64,000 nucleotides of DNA, taken from positions 186,001-250,000 of the forward strand of contig NZ_LIGE01000022.1 of the NCBI RefSeq assembly GCF_001297015.1. Direction: 5' to 3'. The stretch is from Pseudomonas sp. RIT-PI-r (GTDB lineage: Bacteria > Pseudomonadota > Gammaproteobacteria > Pseudomonadales > Pseudomonadaceae). The position numbers and the translations under genes are program-made. Below are positions 44,540 through 52,451 of this stretch, piece by piece (the stretch's first letter is position 1; the number at the start of each line of letters is the position of its first letter). The notes under the pieces were generated by a model. The model searched no databases and was not told the DNA's origin. It saw only the letters and a list, made by a program, of their open reading frames with translations.

Positions 44540-44836
44540 CTTGCGCCATCGCCTACGACTAAGCCAGAATCCGCCGGCTTGTGCGTCTGGCACTCCCTCC
44601 GTACCTTGATTCCCGTCACTGCTCATCAGTGATCGGGTCTGCAAGCCCGCCGAAAAACCAGACGCCCAGCCCTGCCAATGGACACTCATTCGTGCCCACT
44701 CAATGGCGGCTTTGTGCGGGAGACCTTAGGGTCTGCCGGGTGCCTGGTTTCCCGGTCTTGCAGACCCGCGCATAGCTGCCACCCATCATCTGCAAGTGAT
44801 GCCGGTAGCTCCTAGTGAACAATCAGGAGTTTCACC
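44540..44836 (+). ncRNA. Structured 5' leader RNA of the second DUF6124 gene
   Basis: Second copy of the leader at 43096-43394. A 48-nt block near the 5' end (TTGCGCC... to GTGCGTCT) is almost identical; the rest is diverged in sequence but keeps the fold. TCACTG/CAGTGA (44616-44632); long stem 44704-44720 with 44765-44781; AGACC/GGTCT and CCGGG/CCCGG inside; strand TCTGCAAG (44638-44645) complementary to CTTGCAGA (44757-44764); CATCA/TGATG hairpin (44784-44801) with loop TCTGCAAG; CTCCT/AGGAG (44809-44829) over the ribosome site. Confidence 0.72.
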
Positions 44837-45199
44837 ATGATCAAACCAACACCCAACCCTCCAGAAACCGACCCAGCATCCCCCTACGAATCCCCCGATT
44901 CCAAGCGATTCCACGAAGCCGCCGAACGCGCCCTCGACCACTACCTCAAACCCGCCAGCCAAATCATGGCCAGCACCCAACAACCCGAACGCATGTACCT
45001 CGCCAACCCGAAGTACAACAGCGAGTCCCTGCTCGCCAACGCCAGCGAATCCCTCGGCTCCGCCAGCGAAATGCTCCTCAACTTCGCCGCCATGCTCGAC
45101 ACCTCCCACCGCAAAACTGCACTGGGCATCGCCCAAGTCGTGATGCTCGGCGAAATCGCCGTCAATCAAGCGCTGGATAACGTCGAAATCGCCAGCTAA
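44837..45199 (+). CDS. DUF6124 family protein, paralogue 2
   Basis: A 120-residue near-copy of the gene at 43395 (MIKPTPNPPETDPASPYESP; same helical pattern, same C-terminus NQALDNVEIAS). Function unknown. AGGAG at 44825-44829 is paired with CTCCT in the leader. It precedes the DUF2235 effector gene by 136 nt on the same strand, but that gap has no shared leader, so the link may only be positional. Confidence 0.87.
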   Translation: MIKPTPNPPETDPASPYESPDSKRFHEAAERALDHYLKPASQIMASTQQPERMYLANPKYNSESLLANASESLGSASEMLLNFAAMLDTSHRKTALGIAQVVMLGEIAVNQALDNVEIAS

Positions 45200-45335
45200 T
45201 CCCCACCCCGACGAGGGGAAACCCTCGTCGAACCCCGCGGTCACACCCCGGCTGGCACACGGCCACGGCTTGCGCCCCCCAGCCACGGCTGTCAACCTTT
45301 GGGCCGTTCTCAAGGATCAGAACCAGGAAACATGG

Positions 45336-46877
45336 ATGAGTGGCTACGTACCCAACCCCCCGAAAAACTATCGCTACGAAGAAGCCAAACCCGTCGATAT
45401 TCACGCCCAGCGTTGGGCGGAATATGAGAAGCACGGGAAAGAGCCTGCGCGCGAACCTGAGAAAATCGGGATTGCGTTGAGGATTGGGGTTTTCTTTGAT
45501 GGCACTGGGAATAATGCGAACAACACGGCGGCTGGATTGCTGTGTGGGGCGCAGCATCCGATTGCTCCGGAAGATATTCCGGCTAGTTGTCAGCCGTACA
45601 TGAGCGATCCTGATAGCAGCTACGCCAACGACGTCAGCAACGTGAAAAAGCTGAGCGAACTGTATGAGGCACCGCGACTCGCTGAGGGAGAGGGACCACG
45701 AAAGAAAGCTTTCGGTATGGTCTACGTCGAAGGCATAGGTACCCGTTCAGGTGAAGAAGACAGTAAATTTGGCGCCGGTACAGGACGTGGCGAAACCGGT
45801 GTTGCCGGGCGCGTCCAATCCTCTTTCACTTTGGTCGAACAGCGTATCACTGAGATATTAGATAAAAACCCCGATAGTGAAATTGCTTCGTTGACCTTCG
45901 ACACGTTTGGCTTCAGTCGCGGTGCTGCCGCCGCCAGACATTTCGCCAATGAGATCGTGCGTGGCAAACAAGGCCCTTTAGGCGAGATTCTTCGTAGCAA
46001 ATCAGATGTCCTCAGTCCGACCTTTGTCGATCAATACAACGGCGACATCAATGTGGGCTTCATTGGTTTGTTCGACACTGTGCCGTCGATTGCTGGATGG
46101 TCCAATTTGGGCAATATCAAAAGTGCAGTCGCAACAGGGATCAAACTCTACCTCGACCAACGTTACTTCACCGACGTTGTGCAGTTGGCGGCGCGGGATG
46201 AGTGCAGGGCTAACTTTGCTCTCAATCGCGTAGCTTTGGATCATCCGGAAATTGTCTTGCCGGGTGTGCATTCCGATGTGGGTGGAGGTTACCTTGAGGA
46301 CGCTGAAGAATGTGTGCTCATTAGCCCAATGCAAACGCTAGAAGTCGGCAACTACGTGGATGTCACCACCACATCGATCTACCAGGATGCGGTCAATGTG
46401 AGAAAACAGTGGTTAGCCAACGGCTGGCCTTCCGAAATGCTGGAAGTCGTTACACCACCTCCTTTACTGATGCCGATCAGTCCTCAGGATCGACTGAGTC
46501 CTCGAGTCAAACGAGTCTACGCCGCCGTTCAACTCAAGCGTCCGGTGAGTGGGTTACTGTCGAGAGTGAGCCTGCGCGTGATGCATCAACTCGCCAAAGC
46601 CAAGGGCGTTCGCTTCGAAGACATTCCCGAGACGCCAGACTTCGCCGTTCCTGAAGAACTTCAGCCCATGTGTGATCGTTTTGTCTCCGGCGACTACAGC
46701 ACCACGGCAGAGGAGGAGCAAATGCTCAAACTCAAGTACATTCACACGTCCGCCAACTGGAACCATCCGCTTGGCAGGAGAGATGGAAGTGGCATCAGAG
46801 CTGTTTACATCAACGCCCCCACGGAAGATGCAATCCGAGTAAAGCACCCACACATACCTGACTGGACGCTTTGGTAA
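45336..46877 (+). CDS. DUF2235 alpha/beta-hydrolase, putative type VI lipase effector (Tle-like)
   Basis: A 513-residue cytoplasmic-type protein without signal peptide. RIGVFFDGTGNN (50-60) is the DUF2235 opening; nucleophile elbow GFSRG gives S194; DVSNVKKL and IGLFDTVPSIAG follow; GVHSDVGGGY carries the acid and His region. DUF2235 proteins include Tle1-type phospholipases delivered by type VI secretion. Start at 45336 with AGGAAA upstream; an in-frame upstream start (45270) is less supported. Two DUF2931 lipoproteins overlap or follow at once, the pattern of a periplasm-acting effector with immunity. No vgrG, PAAR or chaperone gene is present in the window. Confidence 0.87.
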   Translation: MSGYVPNPPKNYRYEEAKPVDIHAQRWAEYEKHGKEPAREPEKIGIALRIGVFFDGTGNNANNTAAGLLCGAQHPIAPEDIPASCQPYMSDPDSSYANDVSNVKKLSELYEAPRLAEGEGPRKKAFGMVYVEGIGTRSGEEDSKFGAGTGRGETGVAGRVQSSFTLVEQRITEILDKNPDSEIASLTFDTFGFSRGAAAARHFANEIVRGKQGPLGEILRSKSDVLSPTFVDQYNGDINVGFIGLFDTVPSIAGWSNLGNIKSAVATGIKLYLDQRYFTDVVQLAARDECRANFALNRVALDHPEIVLPGVHSDVGGGYLEDAEECVLISPMQTLEVGNYVDVTTTSIYQDAVNVRKQWLANGWPSEMLEVVTPPPLLMPISPQDRLSPRVKRVYAAVQLKRPVSGLLSRVSLRVMHQLAKAKGVRFEDIPETPDFAVPEELQPMCDRFVSGDYSTTAEEEQMLKLKYIHTSANWNHPLGRRDGSGIRAVYINAPTEDAIRVKHPHIPDWTLW

Positions 46878-47530
46878 TGAAGTTATTTACAGCACTGCTG
46901 TGCACGCTCTTTGTGGCTGGCTGTAATGCCAACCCGCTGTCAGCAAAAAATGACCCTAAATCCCCATGGTGGGAGCTTGGTTTTACCGAACCCAACTACA
47001 TGAAGGTTTGGGTTGAAGACACTGCAGTGGAAGACATTAAGGGCAAGACGTTTCTGCGCACGGGTGGAGGTTCCTCATCGGGCGGGTACCCAGAAGATGG
47101 TACTGAATCGGCCCGAGGCTGGGACGGAGTGGGCGCGTCCGCAAAAGCGGTAGTTGGCGCTGATCTTCCAAAACGAATTTTCGTTCGCTGGCAATCCATC
47201 GTAGAGCCTCAGACCTATCGCGCATGGGTGGACATACCCGAAGAAGCCAGACAATTGATGCTGACCTCGGTCAACCAGCGCTGTGCGAAAACCCCAGACC
47301 AAAAAGCTACCTATATATCTTCGGTCTATTTGGGGTTGGCTCCTGGTGGTGTTGTACAGGTTTGGGTCAGAGACGAGTGCCACCATCCGGTTAAAGTCGC
47401 GCGAGCACAGGCGGAGATCGAACCGCTAGGGCCTAGTCAAGGCAAGAACCAAGGGCGCTACGCTTATCCCGTCAGCGAAAAGTCCAAGCGGTATATCGAG
47501 AAATTTGGCATCCCTTACGGGAGTTGGTAA
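46877..47530 (+). CDS. DUF2931 lipoprotein, putative immunity protein 1
   Basis: A 217-residue lipoprotein: lipobox VAGC (lipidated C16, MKLFTALLCTLFVAGC), then the DUF2931 domain (WWELGFTEPNYMKVWVED; PKRIFVRWQSIVEPQTYRAWVDIPEEARQLM; SVYLGLAPGGVVQVWVRDECHHPVKVA). The start ATG overlaps the effector stop (TAATG), so the two are coupled. Being periplasm-facing it could neutralise a phospholipase arriving there. Immunity role is inferred from position. Confidence 0.83.
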   Translation: MKLFTALLCTLFVAGCNANPLSAKNDPKSPWWELGFTEPNYMKVWVEDTAVEDIKGKTFLRTGGGSSSGGYPEDGTESARGWDGVGASAKAVVGADLPKRIFVRWQSIVEPQTYRAWVDIPEEARQLMLTSVNQRCAKTPDQKATYISSVYLGLAPGGVVQVWVRDECHHPVKVARAQAEIEPLGPSQGKNQGRYAYPVSEKSKRYIEKFGIPYGSW

Positions 47531-47541
47531 CCCATCCGCCA

Positions 47542-48198
47542 ATGAAGCAAATCATATTAATGTTGAGTGTTTTACTGGTGGCTGGATGCCAAGCTACCGA
47601 CCCACTTTCAGCCGAGAACGATCCGCGATCCGATTGGTGGGGACTAGCCTTCACTGAACCGGCTTACATGAAGGTTTGGGTAGAAGACAGCACAGTTCTG
47701 GATATCAAAAACAGGACGTTTTTCAAGGCAGGCGGGAGAACCGCTGCCGGAGGTGAACCAGAAGATGGCACAGAGTCTGCCCGAGGTTGGGGTACTGTCA
47801 GTGGTTCCGGTATGCCGGTAATCGGTGCCGATCTTCCCAAACTCATCTTCGTCCGTTGGCAGTCCATATCAGAGCAGAAGACCTATAAGGGATTCATCGA
47901 AATCCCAGAATCAGCCAGGCAGTTGATAGTGGACTCAACGCACCAACGTTGCCCAGAAAAACCCGAAAGGGCCGCTCGATACATGGCGTCGCTGTACGTG
48001 GGTCTGGCCCCGGGTGGCGTATTACAAGCTTGGGTCAGAGACTCATGCCATCGCCCGGTCCAAGTCGCCCATGCCCAAGGCGAGAGTGAACCGCTAGGCC
48101 CGGAGCAGGGGAGGCACGGTGGACGCTACGCCTATCCAGTGAGTGAAAAGGCCAAGAGGTATATCGACAAGTACGGCATTCCGTACGGTAGCTGGTAG
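47542..48198 (+). CDS. DUF2931 lipoprotein, putative immunity protein 2
   Basis: A 218-residue paralogue of the preceding gene with its own lipobox (VAGC, C16) and the same blocks (FTEPAYMKVWVED; PKLIFVRWQSISEQKTYKGFIEIPESARQLI; YVGLAPGGVLQAWVRDSCHRPVQVA; C-terminus YPVSEKAKRYIDKYGIPYGSW). ATG at 47542 starts the signal peptide; it is 11 nt after the first copy. Diverged tandem copies suggest adaptation to variants of the effector. Confidence 0.83.
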   Translation: MKQIILMLSVLLVAGCQATDPLSAENDPRSDWWGLAFTEPAYMKVWVEDSTVLDIKNRTFFKAGGRTAAGGEPEDGTESARGWGTVSGSGMPVIGADLPKLIFVRWQSISEQKTYKGFIEIPESARQLIVDSTHQRCPEKPERAARYMASLYVGLAPGGVLQAWVRDSCHRPVQVAHAQGESEPLGPEQGRHGGRYAYPVSEKAKRYIDKYGIPYGSW

Positions 48199-48329
48199 CT
48201 GGTATTTGTAGCAATTGAATAGATAGGTGCTTTAGAGGCGAGAATGCTCGTGACTCTGGTAAGCTAAAGGGGGATCTATATTCAGTGAATAAATCAAGAA
48301 AATAAATCAGCCCCATTTTTTGTTTGGCT

Positions 48330-49364
48330 CTATATCTGGTTGAAAGTTGAGAATTGGTGATATAGTTCGTCAAAAGTTATGACTGTTACGTGTGCCGCCA
48401 CTGCTTGTCTTTGAACTTTAAAGGCCTTAAGTTTTTCTTTGTTTTTGCCTAGGTTGCTTAAAGTTCCTGCGATTACGAAGCATTTTGGTGCAAATACCTC
48501 GAAAGCAGTTTCGCTGTTGTACCTTTTTGAGTAGTAATTCATGATTAGCTCATTCCTCTGGTTGAGTACTTGGCTGATTGTTCCGGATAATTCTCTTGAT
48601 AATGGAAATGTGCCTCGGTATACAGAGCCTATAAGTTTTGTGTCGGGGGTTTTGATTTCGATTAATGTCAGGTTGTCGTTTAGTTTGTCAATTAATGCGA
48701 AGTCGGAACGTTTGCTGCCTTTGCCAGCTTTGTTTGTAGTCCCGACATGGAATTCTCGTTGTAGGAATAGTGCGTGACCACCAATTAGTCTTTCTAAGAT
48801 TCCTTTTCTTGCTGATAATTCATTTTGCCAAAAATCTTCGTCGGCTGCTTTTTCTAATACGTTTTTTTTCCATACTTCGATGGCGGAAGCAAGATCTTCT
48901 GAGTAAATTCCCCTTTTGATTAGAGGGACTACGTCTTGTTCCAGAAGCATCGAGTTGATATTGGTAAATGTACTGATACACAGAGAGGCAAATTCCTTTG
49001 CATCGTTATCTAGATGGTTGTCTGTGATATATTCGATTAAGTTTTCAATACTGTCTTGGGCGTTTTTTGCATCAGCAATGGTTTTTTTAAAGTCTTGGTT
49101 GTTTTCTAGTTCTTTTTTGAATTCTTCAAGTGTTGGCTTTTCTCCAATAGTTTGTTTGACGACTTTCTTGTAGTGATCGTTTATTTCCAGAATTAGATCC
49201 TCCAGCTCCTCTTGCATGTCGTCTTCTGGGTTGAAGTGGCGAGATAATTTGAAGGATAATGCATCGCTTACCGAGTTGAAGTCTACTGTTCTGGCCTTTC
49301 GAAGATCTCTCGATAAATCCAATGAGTGCATTAGATTTTCAAAAATATCGTCGTTTGAGTCCAT
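48330..49364 (-). CDS. Shedu-type anti-phage nuclease (DUF4263)
   Basis: A 344-residue protein with a C-terminal DUF4263 domain, the nuclease of Shedu single-gene phage defence. The PD-(D/E)xK core is seen in KRSDFALIDKLNDNLTLIEIKTPDTKLIG, then SGTISQVLNQRNELIMNYYSKRY and the strand CFVIAGTLSN. The N-terminal 190 residues are helical, charged and unassigned, perhaps a sensor part. ATG at 49364 follows GAGAG; an upstream in-frame stretch to 49442 has no ribosome site. It is preceded on the same strand, 74 nt away, by the frameshifted PIN gene, so they may form one unit. Confidence 0.87.
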   Translation of the reverse strand: MDSNDDIFENLMHSLDLSRDLRKARTVDFNSVSDALSFKLSRHFNPEDDMQEELEDLILEINDHYKKVVKQTIGEKPTLEEFKKELENNQDFKKTIADAKNAQDSIENLIEYITDNHLDNDAKEFASLCISTFTNINSMLLEQDVVPLIKRGIYSEDLASAIEVWKKNVLEKAADEDFWQNELSARKGILERLIGGHALFLQREFHVGTTNKAGKGSKRSDFALIDKLNDNLTLIEIKTPDTKLIGSVYRGTFPLSRELSGTISQVLNQRNELIMNYYSKRYNSETAFEVFAPKCFVIAGTLSNLGKNKEKLKAFKVQRQAVAAHVTVITFDELYHQFSTFNQI

Positions 49365-49438
49365 TTTATAATTCTCTCTATAATTAGATGGAAAACAGGT
49401 GGGTGTAGTGGTCTGTAAATGGTTGCCTGCTATAAAAT

Positions 49439-50567
49439 TCACTCAAATATTTTTCGGAAGGTGTTTCTTAATGATCTGCCTCTTTCTACTAGAGCAAAAT
49501 TTTCCACAGAGAATCCATTGCACTCTTCTGTTATTTCATTGTATGTAAAGCTGGCAAGAAATCCTGGTCTTATATACATGGTTGTAGTAGTTATTCCATT
49601 TTTTTGCTCTGCCTCAAAAATAAAGTCGCTTCTCAATATTGAGTCGCGGTTGGTTTCAAACTCTCGAGATGAAATGTCAATTTTGAGCTCTACAATTCGC
49701 AGTTCAAAAACGCAGGAAATATATATGTCGTGGTTGTCCAGTCTCTCGGTTTTAACGAAGTAAAAGTCTTCTATGCCCTCAACAACTTCCGCGGTCACTG
49801 GAGAATAGTCGGAAATAATTCCAATGTTCGAAAATAAAATTCCGATCAAACTCTTGGTAGTATCGTTTTCTGCGGTCTCCAAAAATTTAATGGCATTTTC
49901 TTCCAAAAAAGACGAGAAGTCGGTTTCTGCCTTATTTCGATCTAATGCATGTTGGTCTGAGTCGACATGCATTTTCAAAAATTCTTGGAGAGATGGTATT
50001 AGATGAATGTTGCAGGAAAGGTTTTTTGACTCTATGTCTCGTAGTAGGTCATCGTGGAATTGGCCCTTTTTTCCCATGAAATCGTTAGTGTTTCCGGTAA
50101 TAAAATACAAGTCATCTTTTATGTTGTTTTTTTTCTACGTGTTCTAGCAGTGACATCCAAATCAGACTGTCTCTAAAACCTTTTTCGTTTTCACGGAATG
50201 GCCTAATTTTAAGTATGGCTCTTTCAGTCATCAGTGTCTGTGAAATTTCCTCATATTCAAAAATTTCAAGGAACTCAACTTTTTTGCTTAATAATGAGCT
50301 GAAATCGTATAAGCCAATTTCATCTCGCGCGGTAGTTTTTATGTTCGCATTTGGATAAAATTTTTTGAGTTCGCCTTCAGTGATTTGAATGTTTCGATAC
50401 GCTTCGTCAAGACCTCTATTGTATAAGTTTTCTACTTCTTGAATGACGAGTCGTGAGGCAAATAGGATGCCTCCTTCGTTGTTTAGATAGTGAAATAGTA
50501 GACGCAGTGGTGCTGATTTAAGATGCCAGTTGTTATGAAAGATATTTGTATCCAGAAATACGTTCAT
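49439..50567 (-). pseudogene. PIN-domain (DUF4935-like) nuclease gene, frameshifted
   Basis: The first frame (50567-50112, 151 residues) opens MNVFLDTNIFHNNWHLKS, a PIN domain with acidic residues D6, E44 and D133 (FRDSLIWMS), then stops. The rest of the domain, LYFITGNTNDF with the last conserved Asp, continues in another frame to 49439. The break is in a run of eight A (T8 at 50127-50134 on the plus strand); with seven A the two frames join through EHVEKKNNIKDDLYFITGNTNDF into one protein of about 375 residues. It may be a true inactivation, a phase-variable run, or a sequencing error. The C-terminal 200 residues are unassigned. Upstream of Shedu, same strand. Confidence 0.82.
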
Positions 50568-50677
50568 GGCAATGGTCCTGTATAGGTTTTATTGAAGAAG
50601 AGTTGATGCGGGTTTTGTTGGTGGGCACCTGGGGTATGCGGTTTTGGATTGCAAGATTTTTTAAAACTGGGCTCTTG

Positions 50678-51781
50678 CTAGTATGTGATGGCAAATTCTG
50701 TGTTACCAATTCGCTCGCCATTAATCATTATGCGTACCTCATGGCGGCCAGCATTATGCTTCCTCGTCGTAAAATCCCTAATCACCTGCCGCCTCCCCAC
50801 AACCTCCACCCCAAACCCCGCCAACACCACCGTCTTCAACTTAAAAACCTTCCGCGAAACCCCGCCATTCGCCTTCACATAGTCAATCGCATAATCAATC
50901 ACCAGCCTCTGCTCATGCGCCACCGTCGACCTCACCACAAACGACAACGTAATCGCTTCCCCCAACCTCACCACCGCCGGTTCAACCCGCACATCCAACA
51001 ACTCAACCTCAGCCTTCGCCCCGGCACCAATCACCGTCAGCGCCCGCAAATCCCCCTGCTTAATCAAACTCCGCAACGCATGCTTGGCAATCCACGCCGT
51101 GTGCTTGTTATCCAACGACCAACCTTCAATCGTGTCCAACACCCACTCCGGATGCACCTTCGTCACATCATTCAAATGATTCGCCACGGACTTGCGCACG
51201 TACAAACTCTCATCCGCCTTCAACCGATCCAGTATCCCGGCGGCCAACTGCGGATCCGCCTGCACCGCTTCCAACCGAAACGACCAAGGCAGGCGAGGGC
51301 GGCTGCCTTCGCTGGCGAGTCGTCGAACATGGTGGTTTTCGTCTCGGGTCCAGTCGTGCATCCGTTCCAGCGAGCGCTCCAGGTCGCTGCGCAGAAAGTG
51401 GCGGATGGCGAACTCGGAGGAGCCGAAGGTGGTGAAGTACTTCAGCGCTTCCATCGAGGTGTCGAACGCGTGGCCGCCGTAGCTCGCGACGTAATGCGGC
51501 AGGCACATGCTGACGAATCCGCTGTTCAGCCGTGGCGCGAGTTGGAAAAGCACTTCTAGGGATTCTTGGTAATCCAGCGGCAACACGGCGTGCAGGCTTT
51601 CGCTGACACGCGCCATGCGTTGCATCACTGATAATTCAGCGAGTCCATCCTGGGCGTGTTTGAGAAATGCCTTGGCCTTGAACGCCGGGTACACGGCGCT
51701 CATTTCGCGGGCGATGTGTTGCAAGCGCTCGGCGTTGAAGATTTCCTTTAACGCCGGGGCGGCGGTGTCGGTGGTGCTCAT
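50678..51781 (-). CDS. AlkC/AlkD-like DNA alkylation repair protein
   Basis: A 367-residue HEAT-repeat protein of the AlkC type: helical repeats from NAERLQHIAREM to KSVANHLNDVTKVHPEWVLDTIEGW, and the WTRDENHHVRRLASEGSRPRLPW block typical of AlkC/AlkD glycosylases. The last 100 residues (KAEVELLDVRVEPAVVRLGEAITLSFVVRS to ITY) form a beta-sandwich (immunoglobulin-like) domain found in AlkC. Likely removes alkylated adenines such as 3-methyladenine. ATG at 51781 gives MSTTDTAAPALKEIF. Its stop abuts the AT-rich island. Confidence 0.88.
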   Translation of the reverse strand: MSTTDTAAPALKEIFNAERLQHIAREMSAVYPAFKAKAFLKHAQDGLAELSVMQRMARVSESLHAVLPLDYQESLEVLFQLAPRLNSGFVSMCLPHYVASYGGHAFDTSMEALKYFTTFGSSEFAIRHFLRSDLERSLERMHDWTRDENHHVRRLASEGSRPRLPWSFRLEAVQADPQLAAGILDRLKADESLYVRKSVANHLNDVTKVHPEWVLDTIEGWSLDNKHTAWIAKHALRSLIKQGDLRALTVIGAGAKAEVELLDVRVEPAVVRLGEAITLSFVVRSTVAHEQRLVIDYAIDYVKANGGVSRKVFKLKTVVLAGFGVEVVGRRQVIRDFTTRKHNAGRHEVRIMINGERIGNTEFAITY

Positions 51782-51783
51782 GG

Positions 51784-52389
51784 TCAGGTCATCGGGGTGC
51801 TGACGAACGCTTCGAGGCTTTCCGCGTATGCAGTGTATTGGGCGATGCGCGGGTAGCGGTCGTTGTCGATCTGGTCGGGTACGACGAGGCCGGTGAAGCT
51901 CCAGGCGACCGCAAGGCTGATGCCGTCCTGAGCGAGGGTGCCGTCGGTGGGCAAGTGGTAGTTGTCGAGTTCTGTTTCCAGCGCGCTGAACGCGGCGGCG
52001 AGTTGGCCTTCGACGCGTTCGACCCACGGTTGGTACTGAATGTCGGCGGGGCGCAGGTTGCGTTCGTAGTAGAGCTGAACGGCTTTTTCGCAGGCGGCGA
52101 GGCTCAGGCCGATAAGGCGCAGGGCGCCGGCGCGTTGGCTCAACTCGGTCGGCAGCAGGCTTTTGCCTGAAGCAGACTCGAGGTAGTCGAGGATCAACGT
52201 CGAGTCCATCAACACCACGCCGTCATCGAGAATCAGCGTCGGCGCCTTGACCACCGGGTTGATCTGCTGGAATTGCTCGAAGTGGCGAAACACCGAGACC
52301 GCCTCATGTTCGAGGTCGATCCCTAAGCGTTTGGCGGAGATCGCCACGCGCCGCACGTATGGGGAATCCAGCATGCCGATCAGTTTCAT
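51784..52389 (-). CDS. Glutathione S-transferase family protein
   Basis: A 201-residue GST: thioredoxin-like N-terminal half (MKLIGMLDSPYVRRVAISAKRLG; VVKAPTLILDDGVVLMDSTLILDYLE with the cis-Pro and D-S glutathione-binding site) and an all-helical C-terminal half. It starts with a good AAGGA site. It lies upstream of, and 2 nt from, alkC, so likely shares a transcript; a role with alkylation or xenobiotic stress is plausible. Substrate unknown. Confidence 0.9.
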   Translation of the reverse strand: MKLIGMLDSPYVRRVAISAKRLGIDLEHEAVSVFRHFEQFQQINPVVKAPTLILDDGVVLMDSTLILDYLESASGKSLLPTELSQRAGALRLIGLSLAACEKAVQLYYERNLRPADIQYQPWVERVEGQLAAAFSALETELDNYHLPTDGTLAQDGISLAVAWSFTGLVVPDQIDNDRYPRIAQYTAYAESLEAFVSTPMT

Positions 52390-52451
52390 GACGCGTTCCT
52401 TCAAGTCGAACCGGTGGGGAAGGCATAACCTAGCCGAGCTTGAAGGAATTG

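Larger units (their letters stand above)
48199..50677. other. AT-rich defence island
   Basis: Base composition drops sharply from about 48200 to 50700 compared with the GC-rich surroundings, and codons are A/T-rich (Lys AAA, Asn AAT). It holds the Shedu gene and the broken PIN gene on the minus strand. No integrase, tRNA or direct repeat was found at its borders. Signs of recent transfer. Confidence 0.75.

Noticed and set aside
49439..50567. Programmed frameshifting at the A8 run of the PIN gene
   Set aside because: The needed shift is +1 at a run where -1 slippage would be expected, and no stimulatory structure is obvious; a length change of the run is simpler.
48199..50677. Prophage or integrative element
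   Set aside because: Despite AT-rich composition there is no integrase, transposase, tRNA, phage structural gene or direct repeat at the edges.
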